Shown: positions 7,249-13,621 of the stretch, piece after piece
Layout of the letters: each line of letters opens with the position of its first letter
Position numbering within the stretch: the first letter of the stretch is position 1
From: an uncultured Collinsella sp.
Lineage (GTDB): Bacteria > Actinomycetota > Coriobacteriia > Coriobacteriales > Coriobacteriaceae
NCBI GenBank assembly: GCA_902489225.1
Contig: CABTZA010000017.1
Location: 1-18,633, forward strand
Reading direction: 5' to 3'
Length of the DNA stretch: 18,633 nt
Notes under the pieces: model-generated
The model's input: the letters and a program-made list of their open reading frames with translations, nothing else
Told to the model about the DNA's origin: nothing
Database searches by the model: none
Translations under genes and position numbers: made by a program

Positions 7249-8310
7249 CTATTCAATCATGCCGCGCTCGAGCGTACCGAGCGCCGCGCGGGCGTCCCAT
7301 GCTGCAATGCGCTTCTCGGTCTTCCACGTTTGGAAGAACCAGCCGGCAGCCGGCGCAAACGAAGCCAGCTGGTTGGCGATAAACACGCGCTCGTAGGCAT
7401 TGCGGCCCTCGGGCGTAACCGACGAGTTGGCAAAGATCGCCGCGCCCGACCATTCGCCCACCAGCACGGGGAACCCAGTCGAAATCGCTTCTTTAAGCTC
7501 GCGCTTGTTGCGCGAAATCGCCGTCGTCAGCCCGCGGGGGCTCGTGATGTCGAGCGCATACTCGTCGCGGTAATGGTACAGGTGAAGGTCCATGTAGACG
7601 TTCTTGTACTTGGCGCCGCGCATAAAATGCTTCCACTCGCTGGGATGCCCCGAAGACGAAAAGACGACGATCTTATCCTCGGGCATATACGAACGGACGA
7701 GCTCATAGGCATCGCGATAGAAGTTGCGCAGGTAGTGCGCCGGAATGCCATCCGTCATGGTGAAGAGGCTCTTGCGGACACTCATCTGCGGCGTATCCAG
7801 CAGCTCAATGCCCAGCAGGCTCTCGGCCTCGCCGTAGCGATCGGCCAAGCGCTCGAGCACGTCGAGTGCGACATGACGACCGTTGGTGGACGAATGCCAC
7901 TCGGCGACAGCCTCCGGCGTGGTGGGCGAATCGTTGGAATCGCCCTGGCCACCGGGCACAGTTGCTAGATCAAGCAGCACGCGGATGTCGTACTTGGGAG
8001 CCCACTCAATTGCACGGTCGATGTAGTCGACAACCGAGATGTAGGACGCATCGGACTCCTGCGAGCCAAAGGCATACCAGGGTACCGGCAGACGCACGGC
8101 ATTGAGGCCAATCTGCGCCATGCGGCGAAAATCGTCCTCGCTCACAAACGTCTCGTAATGACGGCGCATGCGCTCGTTATAGGCGGCGGTGCCCATGGCC
8201 TCCTGCAGCTCGGCCGCGTTGGATGCACCGGTCGCCGCGTATAGCGACGGGGTCACCCAAGGCTCGGGAATAAACCAGCCAGAGAGATTAACGCCGAGTA
8301 TCCTCTCCAT
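7249..8310 (-). CDS. GH5-like glucan 1,3-beta-glucosidase homologue, acid/base residue missing
   Basis: Resembles the exo-beta-1,3-glucanase branch of glycoside hydrolase family 5: GVNLSGWFIPEPWVTPSL (6-23), FVSEDDFRRMAQIGLNAVRL (55-74), RYGEAESLLGIELL (158-171), VLVGEWSGA (282-290) and FFQTWKTEKR (325-334). Retained active-site candidates are R73, H243, Y245, the nucleophile E286 in GEWS, and W329. The acid/base motif N-E-P is D172-T173-P174, and the conserved His of the DLH motif is A116. The fold is therefore probably kept but normal retaining hydrolysis is doubtful; carbohydrate binding or a changed chemistry is inference. No signal peptide is visible, so it should be cytoplasmic. The ATG at 8310 has AGGGGG 6 bases upstream; longer upstream readings include low-complexity, promoter-like DNA. 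Length 353 aa. It ends 6 bases before rsmI. Confidence 0.85.
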   Translation of the reverse strand: MERILGVNLSGWFIPEPWVTPSLYAATGASNAAELQEAMGTAAYNERMRRHYETFVSEDDFRRMAQIGLNAVRLPVPWYAFGSQESDASYISVVDYIDRAIEWAPKYDIRVLLDLATVPGGQGDSNDSPTTPEAVAEWHSSTNGRHVALDVLERLADRYGEAESLLGIELLDTPQMSVRKSLFTMTDGIPAHYLRNFYRDAYELVRSYMPEDKIVVFSSSGHPSEWKHFMRGAKYKNVYMDLHLYHYRDEYALDITSPRGLTTAISRNKRELKEAISTGFPVLVGEWSGAAIFANSSVTPEGRNAYERVFIANQLASFAPAAGWFFQTWKTEKRIAAWDARAALGTLERGMIE

Positions 8311-8329
8311 CACTGCCCCCTTCGGATCG

Positions 8330-8346
8330 TGCAGGCCGAGCCTGCA
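8330..8346 (-). promoter_or_regulatory. Hairpin in the leader of the GH5-like gene
   Basis: TGCAGGC (8330-8336) pairs perfectly with GCCTGCA (8340-8346) around a 3-base loop, ending 19 bases before the start codon. It has no T-run, so it is not a terminator on this strand. It could affect ribosome access or RNA stability. Confidence 0.4.
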
Positions 8347-8375
8347 TCGTATTGCATAGGAAAAGTATCGTTTTG

Positions 8376-8412
8376 AGTATACCCGCGCGTGCGGACAGAC
8401 GACCGAACGGTC
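8376..8412 (-). promoter_or_regulatory. Possible promoter and operator of the GH5-like gene
   Basis: On the minus strand a good -10 box, TATACT (8381-8376), lies 65 bases before the start codon. The expected -35 position (8404-8399, GGTCGT) is poor, but it overlaps the palindrome GACCGAACGGTC (8401-8412). A weak -35 overlapped by a palindrome is compatible with an activator or repressor site. This is inference from position only. Confidence 0.35.
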
Positions 8413-8503
8413 TGCAAAGTGGCGCAAAAGCGGGAGGAATGTCTGAGCGGGCGGGCCCGAGATGGCGCGCCGAGATGTACATATGCGCCGGAAGTAGGCG
8501 GCC

Positions 8504-8548
8504 GGAAAGCGCATCCCGTTTTTCGCAAAAGACTGGGATGCATTTTCC
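8504..8548. repeat. Long imperfect hairpin between tRNA-Phe and the GH5-like gene
   Basis: GGAAA (8504-8508) plus GCATCCC (8511-8517) pair with GGGATGC (8535-8541) plus TTTCC (8544-8548), interrupted only by a two-base internal loop; inside, TTTT (8520-8523) can pair with AAAA (8527-8530). No run of T follows on either side that would make it a normal terminator. It may be a REP-like palindrome or a structured leader. The rest of 8413-8503 shows no gene or clear signal. Confidence 0.5.
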
Positions 8549-8560
8549 GCGGGTCCACAT

Positions 8561-8590
8561 AAAAGAAAAGGACCCCTTTGCAGAGGTCCT
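8561..8590 (-). terminator. Rho-independent terminator of tRNA-Phe
   Basis: On the minus strand, 13 bases after the tRNA, AGGACCTCT (8590-8582) pairs with AGGGGTCCT (8577-8569) with one G-T wobble around a GCAA loop, followed by TTTCTTTT. This is a strong intrinsic terminator with the same GCAA tetraloop as the tRNA-Leu terminator. Confidence 0.92.
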
Positions 8591-8603
8591 AGTCAATTCA
8601 AGG

Positions 8604-8676
<73 letters not shown>

Positions 8677-8708
8677 ATTTGAGGTGTGCCTTGTTTCAAG
8701 GCTTGATT

Positions 8709-8736
8709 AGTATAACCAAGGACGCGTTCCGGTCAA
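8709..8736 (-). promoter_or_regulatory. Promoter of tRNA-Phe
   Basis: On the minus strand TTGACC (8736-8731) and TATACT (8714-8709) are separated by 16 bases. Both are one or two bases from the housekeeping-sigma consensus. The -10 box lies 32 bases before the mature tRNA 5' end, so a short 5' leader is expected. Confidence 0.85.
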
Positions 8737-8799
8737 CCGAGAATTTTAAAAAAGTTTTTGAGCACAGCCTCGGTTCTATAAATCGGCACGTCAGAGGCA

Positions 8800-9084
8800 T
8801 CAGCCGGCAGCAAGAAGTTTTTCACTCAGAGCCGCACGGGCAAACTCACTTGGCGTCATCCCCTCGGCAGCCGCCCGTCGACGAATGGCCTCCTTCATTC
8901 CCAGAGGAATCTTGACCGACAGCGTTGCCGTCCCCTCACCTGAGAGCGGGGGCCGTCCACGCACGATCCCACCAACGGTGTGTTCGCCATCCGGAAACTC
9001 TCCGCGCTCGTACGACTCGCACCACGCGTCAATCATTTCATCCGTTACAACCTGACCATTAGCGGCCGTATACGTCTTGCCCAT
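8800..9084 (-). CDS. Ribbon-helix-helix antitoxin-like protein
   Basis: A 94-aa protein whose C-terminal part (about 52-92) has the ribbon-helix-helix pattern: an alternating beta strand TATLSVKIP, then helix GMKEAIRRRAAAEG, a turn with the typical MTPSEFAR, and a second helix ending in LSEKLLA. RHH proteins of this type bind DNA as dimers through the strand and are commonly antitoxins. The N-terminal 50 residues, with ESYERGEFPDGEHTVGG and a basic GRPPLSG linker, probably contact the partner toxin (inference). It follows the toxin-like gene directly: two ATG codons in tandem (9087 and 9084) overlap or abut the upstream stop, and AGAGGG lies just before. I chose the second ATG for better spacing. 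Confidence 0.78.
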   Translation of the reverse strand: MGKTYTAANGQVVTDEMIDAWCESYERGEFPDGEHTVGGIVRGRPPLSGEGTATLSVKIPLGMKEAIRRRAAAEGMTPSEFARAALSEKLLAAG

Positions 9085-9086
9085 CA

Positions 9087-9350
9087 TCAATCCCTCTGCC
9101 GAGCTCGCTCGATCTCTTGCCAGAATTTCTTCTGAACCGGAGACAGGGCATGAATAATGAGCCATCCACGAATTAGTTCGACCGCAACAAGTTCCACACT
9201 TCGACCATCTGGAAGCCATCCAATGGCAAGCCATCTCGGCGGCTCGTCCTCCGACTCGCGGCGAATGCACTCAGTAACCGCGAACCAGGCACCAAGCACC
9301 TGCTTTTCCGTCAAGTGTTTTTTGGCGTTCGGATGGATCTCAACATCCAT
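9087..9350 (-). CDS. Small BrnT/RelE-like toxin candidate
   Basis: An 87-aa basic protein that I place in the broad BrnT/RelE-like toxin group by pattern: an N-terminal EIHPNAKKH, a helix TEKQVLGAWFAV, then beta strands RWLAIGWLPDGRSVELVAVE and GWLIIHALSPVQKKFW, ending in a basic helix. Toxins of this group usually act as ribosome-dependent or free RNases, but the catalytic residues are not certain here. GGAGGAG stands 7 bases before the ATG at 9350; the longer in-frame upstream reading runs into the DUF192 gene and has no ribosome-binding site. It is followed, with overlapping stop and start, by an RHH antitoxin-like gene. Toxin-first order is the order of brnTA and higBA systems. The family assignment is moderately sure, the module assignment fairly sure. 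Confidence 0.68.
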   Translation of the reverse strand: MDVEIHPNAKKHLTEKQVLGAWFAVTECIRRESEDEPPRWLAIGWLPDGRSVELVAVELIRGWLIIHALSPVQKKFWQEIERARQRD

Positions 9351-9375
9351 GCATCTTCTCCTCCATCTTACCCAA

Positions 9376-9390
9376 TTTCGTATGACGAAA
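9376..9390 (-). promoter_or_regulatory. Palindrome before the toxin-antitoxin genes
   Basis: TTTCG (9376-9380) and CGAAA (9386-9390) form an inverted repeat with a 5-base centre, located 26 bases before the toxin-like start codon. A loose promoter, TTGGCG (9405-9400 on the minus strand) with TACGAA 17 bases later, overlaps it. RHH antitoxins usually repress their own operon from such palindromes, so this is an operator candidate; the promoter boxes are weak. Confidence 0.4.
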
Positions 9391-9408
9391 GTCCGCTGTC
9401 GCCAATTC

Positions 9409-9768
9409 TTAAGCCGGTACGCGTTGGAGAGCAGGGGTCGAAACAATGATTGAAGGACGCTCTAGTACGGCCCAGGCGCCGGGGCAGGAGCACATGCGCC
9501 AAGGACGAACGTTTTCGTAGCGCGCGAGGATATTGCCGTCGCGATCGATGAAGGCGATGTCGATGGGATAGACCATAAAACACGTATGGACCGAAGAACA
9601 GCGTGGAAACGCCATGACGAGCGGCAGGCCGTTGGCGGCAACCGGACGCCGTCCCAGCATGCCGCGCAGGCGCACGACAAACGACTCCGCCACCGCAAAC
9701 TCGGCCGGCGTCCAACCCAGCCTGTTGAGTGCCCGCGCGTAGGCGATGTAGGACGAGACCGCGGTCAC
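9409..9768 (-). CDS. DUF192 (UPF0127) domain protein at the end of the Tad operon
   Basis: A 119-aa protein with the DUF192 core: RLRGMLGR (33-40, the usual R-GLM-R block), LPLVMAFPRCSSVHTCFM (49-65 region), YPIDIAFIDRDGNILA (67-82) and the late Cys block RMCSCPGAWAVLERP (91-105). The family has a small beta-rich fold and no firmly known biochemical role. The usual C-terminal strands after the ...LE.AG segment appear shortened. No signal peptide is visible, unlike many secreted family members. The start is GTG, overlapping the upstream TadE-like stop as GTGA, with GGGGGTGG about 6 bases before it; this makes it translationally coupled to the pilus operon and argues for a pilus-related role (inference). 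Confidence 0.8.
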   Translation of the reverse strand: MTAVSSYIAYARALNRLGWTPAEFAVAESFVVRLRGMLGRRPVAANGLPLVMAFPRCSSVHTCFMVYPIDIAFIDRDGNILARYENVRPWRMCSCPGAWAVLERPSIIVSTPALQRVPA

Positions 9769-10241
9769 ATGACCACCCCCGGACGCCATGGATCGACCGT
9801 CACCGCACGCTCGTGCGACAACGTTGTCGGCGCCCCCAGCGGAACGCCAGCGATGCTGAGAGAAGTCGGCCACGGCTCATAGTGCATGGTGCAGGTGTAG
9901 GTCCTAAACGTACCGGATAGGGAGAGCAGGCCACCATCCGATGCCTCCGCGCCTTGCTCGCTCGACACTTCGATCTGCAAGTCATAGCCTTCCATGGCAT
10001 TCAGAATTTGAGTCTGAACCGTCGCCGAGGCATCGGCAGAGCTCTCGTCACCCTCCCCGCCCGGCGCCACAGCGTGCGCCAGCACGATGTCGGGCACCAC
10101 GCGGTCGAAGCGCGCGACAGCGCTGGCAAAGATCATGACGTTGTACACGATGAGTGCCAGCACCAGCAAAACGGGCGTAACCACTGCCATCTCCACCGTC
10201 GCTTGGGCGCGCTCCTCGCGCAGACGCATGCGGATACTCAT
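9765..10241 (-). CDS. TadE-like pseudopilin protein
   Basis: A 158-aa protein with a short basic N-terminus (MSIRMRLREER), the TadE signature AQATVEMAVVTPVLLVLAL (12-30) starting a single membrane helix, and an extracytoplasmic domain with one Cys near the middle. TadE-type proteins are processed by the Tad prepilin peptidase and act as minor pilus components or assembly factors. Here the expected cleavage would fall after Ala (A/QATVE) rather than Gly. The ATG overlaps the upstream stop as TAATG, with GGTGGG 5-7 bases before it, and the stop overlaps the DUF192 start as GTGA. Confidence 0.87.
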   Translation of the reverse strand: MSIRMRLREERAQATVEMAVVTPVLLVLALIVYNVMIFASAVARFDRVVPDIVLAHAVAPGGEGDESSADASATVQTQILNAMEGYDLQIEVSSEQGAEASDGGLLSLSGTFRTYTCTMHYEPWPTSLSIAGVPLGAPTTLSHERAVTVDPWRPGVVM

Positions 10242-12394
10242 TACGACCCACCGCCCAGAGCGCCAACCAGCGTGGCGACATCGACGGTGAGCGGGATGGA
10301 GCCGCCGCCGGGCAGAGGAATCTCCGCAAGTGTGAACACCGTACCGCTAATGGTGCGTTCGACTTGATATTCCAACGCCTCGCAAAGCGCCTTGGGATCG
10401 GTCACGCCCAACGGAATACTTCGCAGTTTGTCTTGCGCTTGAGAGAGACCCGCAATGTCAGACCCCGGACTCTTAATGATATTGGCGGAATCGGTCAGCA
10501 CCGGCTTTCGCAGGCGCAAGTCGCACGGTTCCAAACCCAGCGCCGCCACGGACGCCGAAACGGTATCGCCGAGCCACGATGCGATGGAGCCCAACGCGCC
10601 GCTGCCCCCTCCTAGGCCTTTAATCATCTCGTCCATAAGTTCGTCGGCTGAGCCTTGGATATCACCGTATCCCACGAGTAGCCGTCCCCAAACATCCATG
10701 ACGCCGTCGAGCACGCCGGCAACGCCGCCCGAGCGTTCCTTCAATGTCGAGAAAAATCGCGAAAGCACGTTGTTTTGCGCCGTCGCCTCATCGGGCGCCA
10801 GCACCGCGGCAGAGATAGCACCGCGATCGCCAAGCCTGACTGCCGTGTTAAACGAGGAGTTAAGTTGATCGGGGCTGGTAATATCACCCGAAACTGCAAA
10901 TGCGACCACGCCGTTGCGTCCAGGCGGGGCGATACGCGGGCGCTCGCCGGAAAGCGCTTTAATGGCCTGGTCAAACGCATTGCCTGCACGGTCGGCCTCG
11001 TCCTCGGTCTGACGCTCGAGCTCGAACTCCTTGTTGCGGCATTCGACGTAGTCTTCCAGGGCCTCTTTAAACTTATCGAAGTGGTACTCGAAGCCCCTTT
11101 CGACAGAAGTCGTTGCAATCGCAACGTACCCTAAAGACGACACACCGAAATGGCATTCGCTACACGTTTCGTGACCGTCAAAATCTGCGACGGATGCCAG
11201 CCCACCCGGCTTTCCTTTTTTGTAATTTGGACAGTCAGTCCCATAATGCAAATAGGTAACTTTATCTACTTCACTCGTGGGCCAACACGCATCGGTATAG
11301 AGTTCAGTCGCCCGCGCCTCATCTGGATTTCGCGGAAGGAAAGGGGTGTGGGCGGAAACTCTGCCGTCCTTTTCAGTTATATATGCCCGCTCGACTTCTT
11401 CGCTCGCATAAGCGAAGAACACCTTTCGTGCAGCAGAATCTGCCTGTTTTTCCGGACCCTCGCCAAGCGGTTTCTCATTTGCCAGGCGCTGGCGATAGTA
11501 GGCCTTCGCGCGATCGAGCGCCACTTGCGGTTCCCACGTAACGCTCGAAGCGTAATGTGGATTTTGAGCACCAGAGAGATCCGTTAGGCTTTTCGCACGC
11601 TCCCACATACACGAGTACTTGCCAATCGAACTCTCGTCCGACCCGCCACAATCCGCCAGCCAAGCGCGCTCTTTAGCCTTCGCCGTGTCCTCAGAAGCCT
11701 TCCGCAGCTCCTCGGCCGCACGCTCTAAATCATCTGATGTGTCTTTAATGGTATCGGTCGAGATCTCTGACCCTTTGAGCGCAGCGAAGTCCGACTCGGA
11801 TGTCCTGGGTACGGCAAGCGCCGTACCGGTATAGGTCACGCTATCGGTATCCTGCGCCGACACCGCCTGCGTGGCACGCGCGGCGATCAGATACGGCAGA
11901 GCCGTCTCGATTTTCTGTAAGCCTTCCGATGCGCTTTTGGCAAACTTGTTGCGCGTTTTAATGATCTCAATCCCGGTGTCGACCATATTGCCGGCAACTG
12001 GTTCGGCACCCGGGATGAGGATGGCGACCAGGCCCGTCCCGATTGTGGCAAACCCCGCCAGCCCCAGACTCAAGATGCTCGCATCAACCACCGTGGCAGC
12101 CGTGTGATAGGACGACACTACGTTGGCACCCGCCAGCGCGCCGCTATCGGCCGCCACCTGGGTATCCCCGGCACGCGACATGCTCCATATCGCCGCGGTC
12201 GACGAAAACAACAACGTGAGCACCACTAGGATGACCACGGCAGAAGAAAGCGTGGTGTAGGCACCGTCTTCGATAAACAGGTCGACACCGGCACGGCCCA
12301 TAAAGCCGCCTCGCTTGCGATGGCAGCTCGGACGGCGCGTCAAAACGCATCTAGACCAGAAACGCTTAATCCCATGCAGCAATCCACGAATCAT
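10241..12394 (-). CDS. Large TadG-like protein with Cys/His module
   Basis: A 717-aa protein, last but two in the Tad operon. The N-terminus is basic, then EDGAYTTLS (42-50) leads into one membrane helix (about 51-72) followed by the TadG-type block QVAADSGALAGANVV (79-93). The rest should be extracytoplasmic: a helical, charged region (about 200-345), then a possible metal-binding module with Y381, H383, C388, C411 and C414 (pattern YxHxxxxC-22 residues-CxxC), another charged helix (435-480), and a Gly/Ala/Ser-rich C-terminal third. Other Cys are at 249, 262, 370 and 452. GGAGGG lies 6-7 bases before the ATG at 12394, which overlaps the upstream gene by 29 bases. DNA at about 11100-11750 is poorer in GC than the flanks. 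The role in pilus assembly or anchoring is by family and context. Confidence 0.85.
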   Translation of the reverse strand: MIRGLLHGIKRFWSRCVLTRRPSCHRKRGGFMGRAGVDLFIEDGAYTTLSSAVVILVVLTLLFSSTAAIWSMSRAGDTQVAADSGALAGANVVSSYHTAATVVDASILSLGLAGFATIGTGLVAILIPGAEPVAGNMVDTGIEIIKTRNKFAKSASEGLQKIETALPYLIAARATQAVSAQDTDSVTYTGTALAVPRTSESDFAALKGSEISTDTIKDTSDDLERAAEELRKASEDTAKAKERAWLADCGGSDESSIGKYSCMWERAKSLTDLSGAQNPHYASSVTWEPQVALDRAKAYYRQRLANEKPLGEGPEKQADSAARKVFFAYASEEVERAYITEKDGRVSAHTPFLPRNPDEARATELYTDACWPTSEVDKVTYLHYGTDCPNYKKGKPGGLASVADFDGHETCSECHFGVSSLGYVAIATTSVERGFEYHFDKFKEALEDYVECRNKEFELERQTEDEADRAGNAFDQAIKALSGERPRIAPPGRNGVVAFAVSGDITSPDQLNSSFNTAVRLGDRGAISAAVLAPDEATAQNNVLSRFFSTLKERSGGVAGVLDGVMDVWGRLLVGYGDIQGSADELMDEMIKGLGGGSGALGSIASWLGDTVSASVAALGLEPCDLRLRKPVLTDSANIIKSPGSDIAGLSQAQDKLRSIPLGVTDPKALCEALEYQVERTISGTVFTLAEIPLPGGGSIPLTVDVATLVGALGGGS

Positions 12395-12863
12395 AATCTC
12401 CCTCCAGCCATTCGGGACGCGATTGATACGAGACATCGACCTTGAGCTCAACGTAGCCGCCCTCGGCGGTACCACCCATAGCCCGCGCAAACGCACCGAT
12501 CACAGGCAACGGCTTGACCTTGCCGGAAACGGACACGGCCGAGACGCCACCCGCACCGGCCCGGCCAAGCTCGATATCCCACGACAACGGCCCGCCGGCA
12601 TGAAAGATCGAAACGTTGGGCACTGCGGCAAGCCGGCGGCGGGTGAACTCCTTAAGATCGTCGTCCTCCGCCGTCGTCGTGGTCATGAGCCGCGCGGTCT
12701 CGGCGGCGGCAGACTCCATGACCGCGCGCGTATAAAGCAGGCACACCGGTTGCAGTGCGAGAAGGATGAGCGTCAGAAACGTCGGCAGCAAAAAAGCGGC
12801 CTCGACCGTAGACTGCGCCCGGTCCTCACGCGCGATATCAATACAACGCGATGTCCTTAGCAC
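12366..12863 (-). CDS. TadE-like pseudopilin protein (start uncertain)
   Basis: From the GTG at 12863 it is 165 aa. It has EDRAQSTVEAAFLLP (13-27) followed by a membrane helix to about residue 45, the typical TadE head, and a soluble extracytoplasmic domain (55-165). It should be a minor pilin-like component processed by the Tad peptidase. The start is not settled: the GTG at 12863 overlaps the upstream gene by 26 bases but lacks a good ribosome-binding site; the ATG at 12902 overlaps more and also lacks one; an AAGGA sequence instead points to an ATT codon at 12842 that overlaps the upstream stop as ATTGA. The 3' end overlaps the TadG-like gene by 29 bases. Confidence 0.82.
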   Translation of the reverse strand: MLRTSRCIDIAREDRAQSTVEAAFLLPTFLTLILLALQPVCLLYTRAVMESAAAETARLMTTTTAEDDDLKEFTRRRLAAVPNVSIFHAGGPLSWDIELGRAGAGGVSAVSVSGKVKPLPVIGAFARAMGGTAEGGYVELKVDVSYQSRPEWLEGDYDSWIAAWD

Positions 12864-13056
12864 CCGCAGCGGCGTCGATAACCGACGTCGAGGCAACGCC
12901 ATGGGATGCCGCCCGCTCAACCAGCGCCGCCAAGCGCCCATCGGTGCCAGCACGCCAAAGCCCCGCGATCGCCAGCACGATCGATAACAGCGCCACCGTG
13001 ACGATGGCGTATTCCACAGTCGCTTGGGCAACCTCTTCACGCAGAACGCCATGCAT
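12838..13056 (-). CDS. Small TadE/Flp-type pilin-like protein
   Basis: A 72-aa protein: short head MHGVLREEV, signature AQATVEYAIVTVALLSIVLA (10-29) that combines the Glu and Tyr of Flp-type prepilins with a membrane helix, and a short tail without Cys. Size and the VEY sequence fit a second Flp pilin or a very short TadE-like pseudopilin. AAAGGAGGG, one of the strongest ribosome-binding sites in this operon, lies about 8 bases before the ATG and suggests a high translation rate. It starts just after the stop of the unknown protein at 13058-13621 and its 3' end overlaps the next TadE-like gene. Confidence 0.82.
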   Translation of the reverse strand: MHGVLREEVAQATVEYAIVTVALLSIVLAIAGLWRAGTDGRLAALVERAASHGVASTSVIDAAAGAKDIALY

Positions 13057-13057
13057 T

Positions 13058-13621
13058 TCACGATCCCTCCTTTGAGCTTATTGTTTGCGGGACCAAGCGC
13101 ACGGCGCGCAGACGACACGAAGCATCGCCAGTATCCGCGGCAACCGTCACCATATCGACCCAGCCGCGCCCATCGCGCACGATGGCGCCCCATACGTTGC
13201 CCTTAATATCGAGATAGCCGCTCAGGGCGAGCTGGGACGTTGGCACCTCGCGGTAGGCGCGTAACATATCCGCCGCTGCCTCGGTCATCGGTCGGTCCTC
13301 GGACCATGCAAGCCGGACCGCAATCGCGTTGTCCTCAGGCAAATCCGTCGCAGTGCCAGACCGCTTGTCGAGCGTCCGCAGAAAGGTTTGCGCCGTGACA
13401 GCGACATCCGAATCGTCCGCATCTCGCATCTCATCTTTTTGAGACGCCACCGCCGAATCTGAGCCCGAATCGAAGGCGGCCCCAGGACGCTGCTGCCGCG
13501 CGGCGTTAAGCCCCCAAAGCACCGCCGCTATCGCCACGGTCAGGCAAGCAAACACCAGCAGCACCCCGATGGGGCGCTCGCCCTCTACAGGCTGTTGATG
13601 CCCTCGCTGATCGCATCCCAT
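13058..13621 (-). CDS. Membrane-anchored protein of unknown function in Tad operon
   Basis: I do not recognise this family. From the ATG at 13621 it is 187 aa: a short head, one membrane helix (about 17-38, GVLLVFACLTVAIAAVLWGL), an acidic Ser/Asp-rich linker (48-73), then a compact domain (75-187) with alternating strands, for example NAIAVRLAWS, GYLDIKGNVWGAIV and GWVDMVTVAAD. It should be anchored in the cytoplasmic membrane with the domain outside. The start is uncertain: the ATG overlaps flp by 37 bases with only a weak ribosome-binding site, while a GTG at 13567 would avoid the overlap. Position between flp and the pseudopilin genes suggests a pilus accessory role. Confidence 0.72.
   Translation of the reverse strand: MGCDQRGHQQPVEGERPIGVLLVFACLTVAIAAVLWGLNAARQQRPGAAFDSGSDSAVASQKDEMRDADDSDVAVTAQTFLRTLDKRSGTATDLPEDNAIAVRLAWSEDRPMTEAAADMLRAYREVPTSQLALSGYLDIKGNVWGAIVRDGRGWVDMVTVAADTGDASCRLRAVRLVPQTISSKEGS

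Noticed and set aside
8310..8514. N-terminal extension of the GH5-like protein to an ATG at 8514
   Set aside because: The extra 68 residues are Arg/Pro-rich, cover promoter-like and hairpin sequences, and the ATG at 8310 has a good ribosome-binding site and begins the family homology.
8735..8775. Inverted repeat AACCGAG/CTCGGTT after the antitoxin-like gene as a terminator
   Set aside because: The 27-base spacer and lack of a T-run after the second arm do not make an intrinsic terminator; one arm also overlaps the -35 box of the tRNA-Phe promoter.
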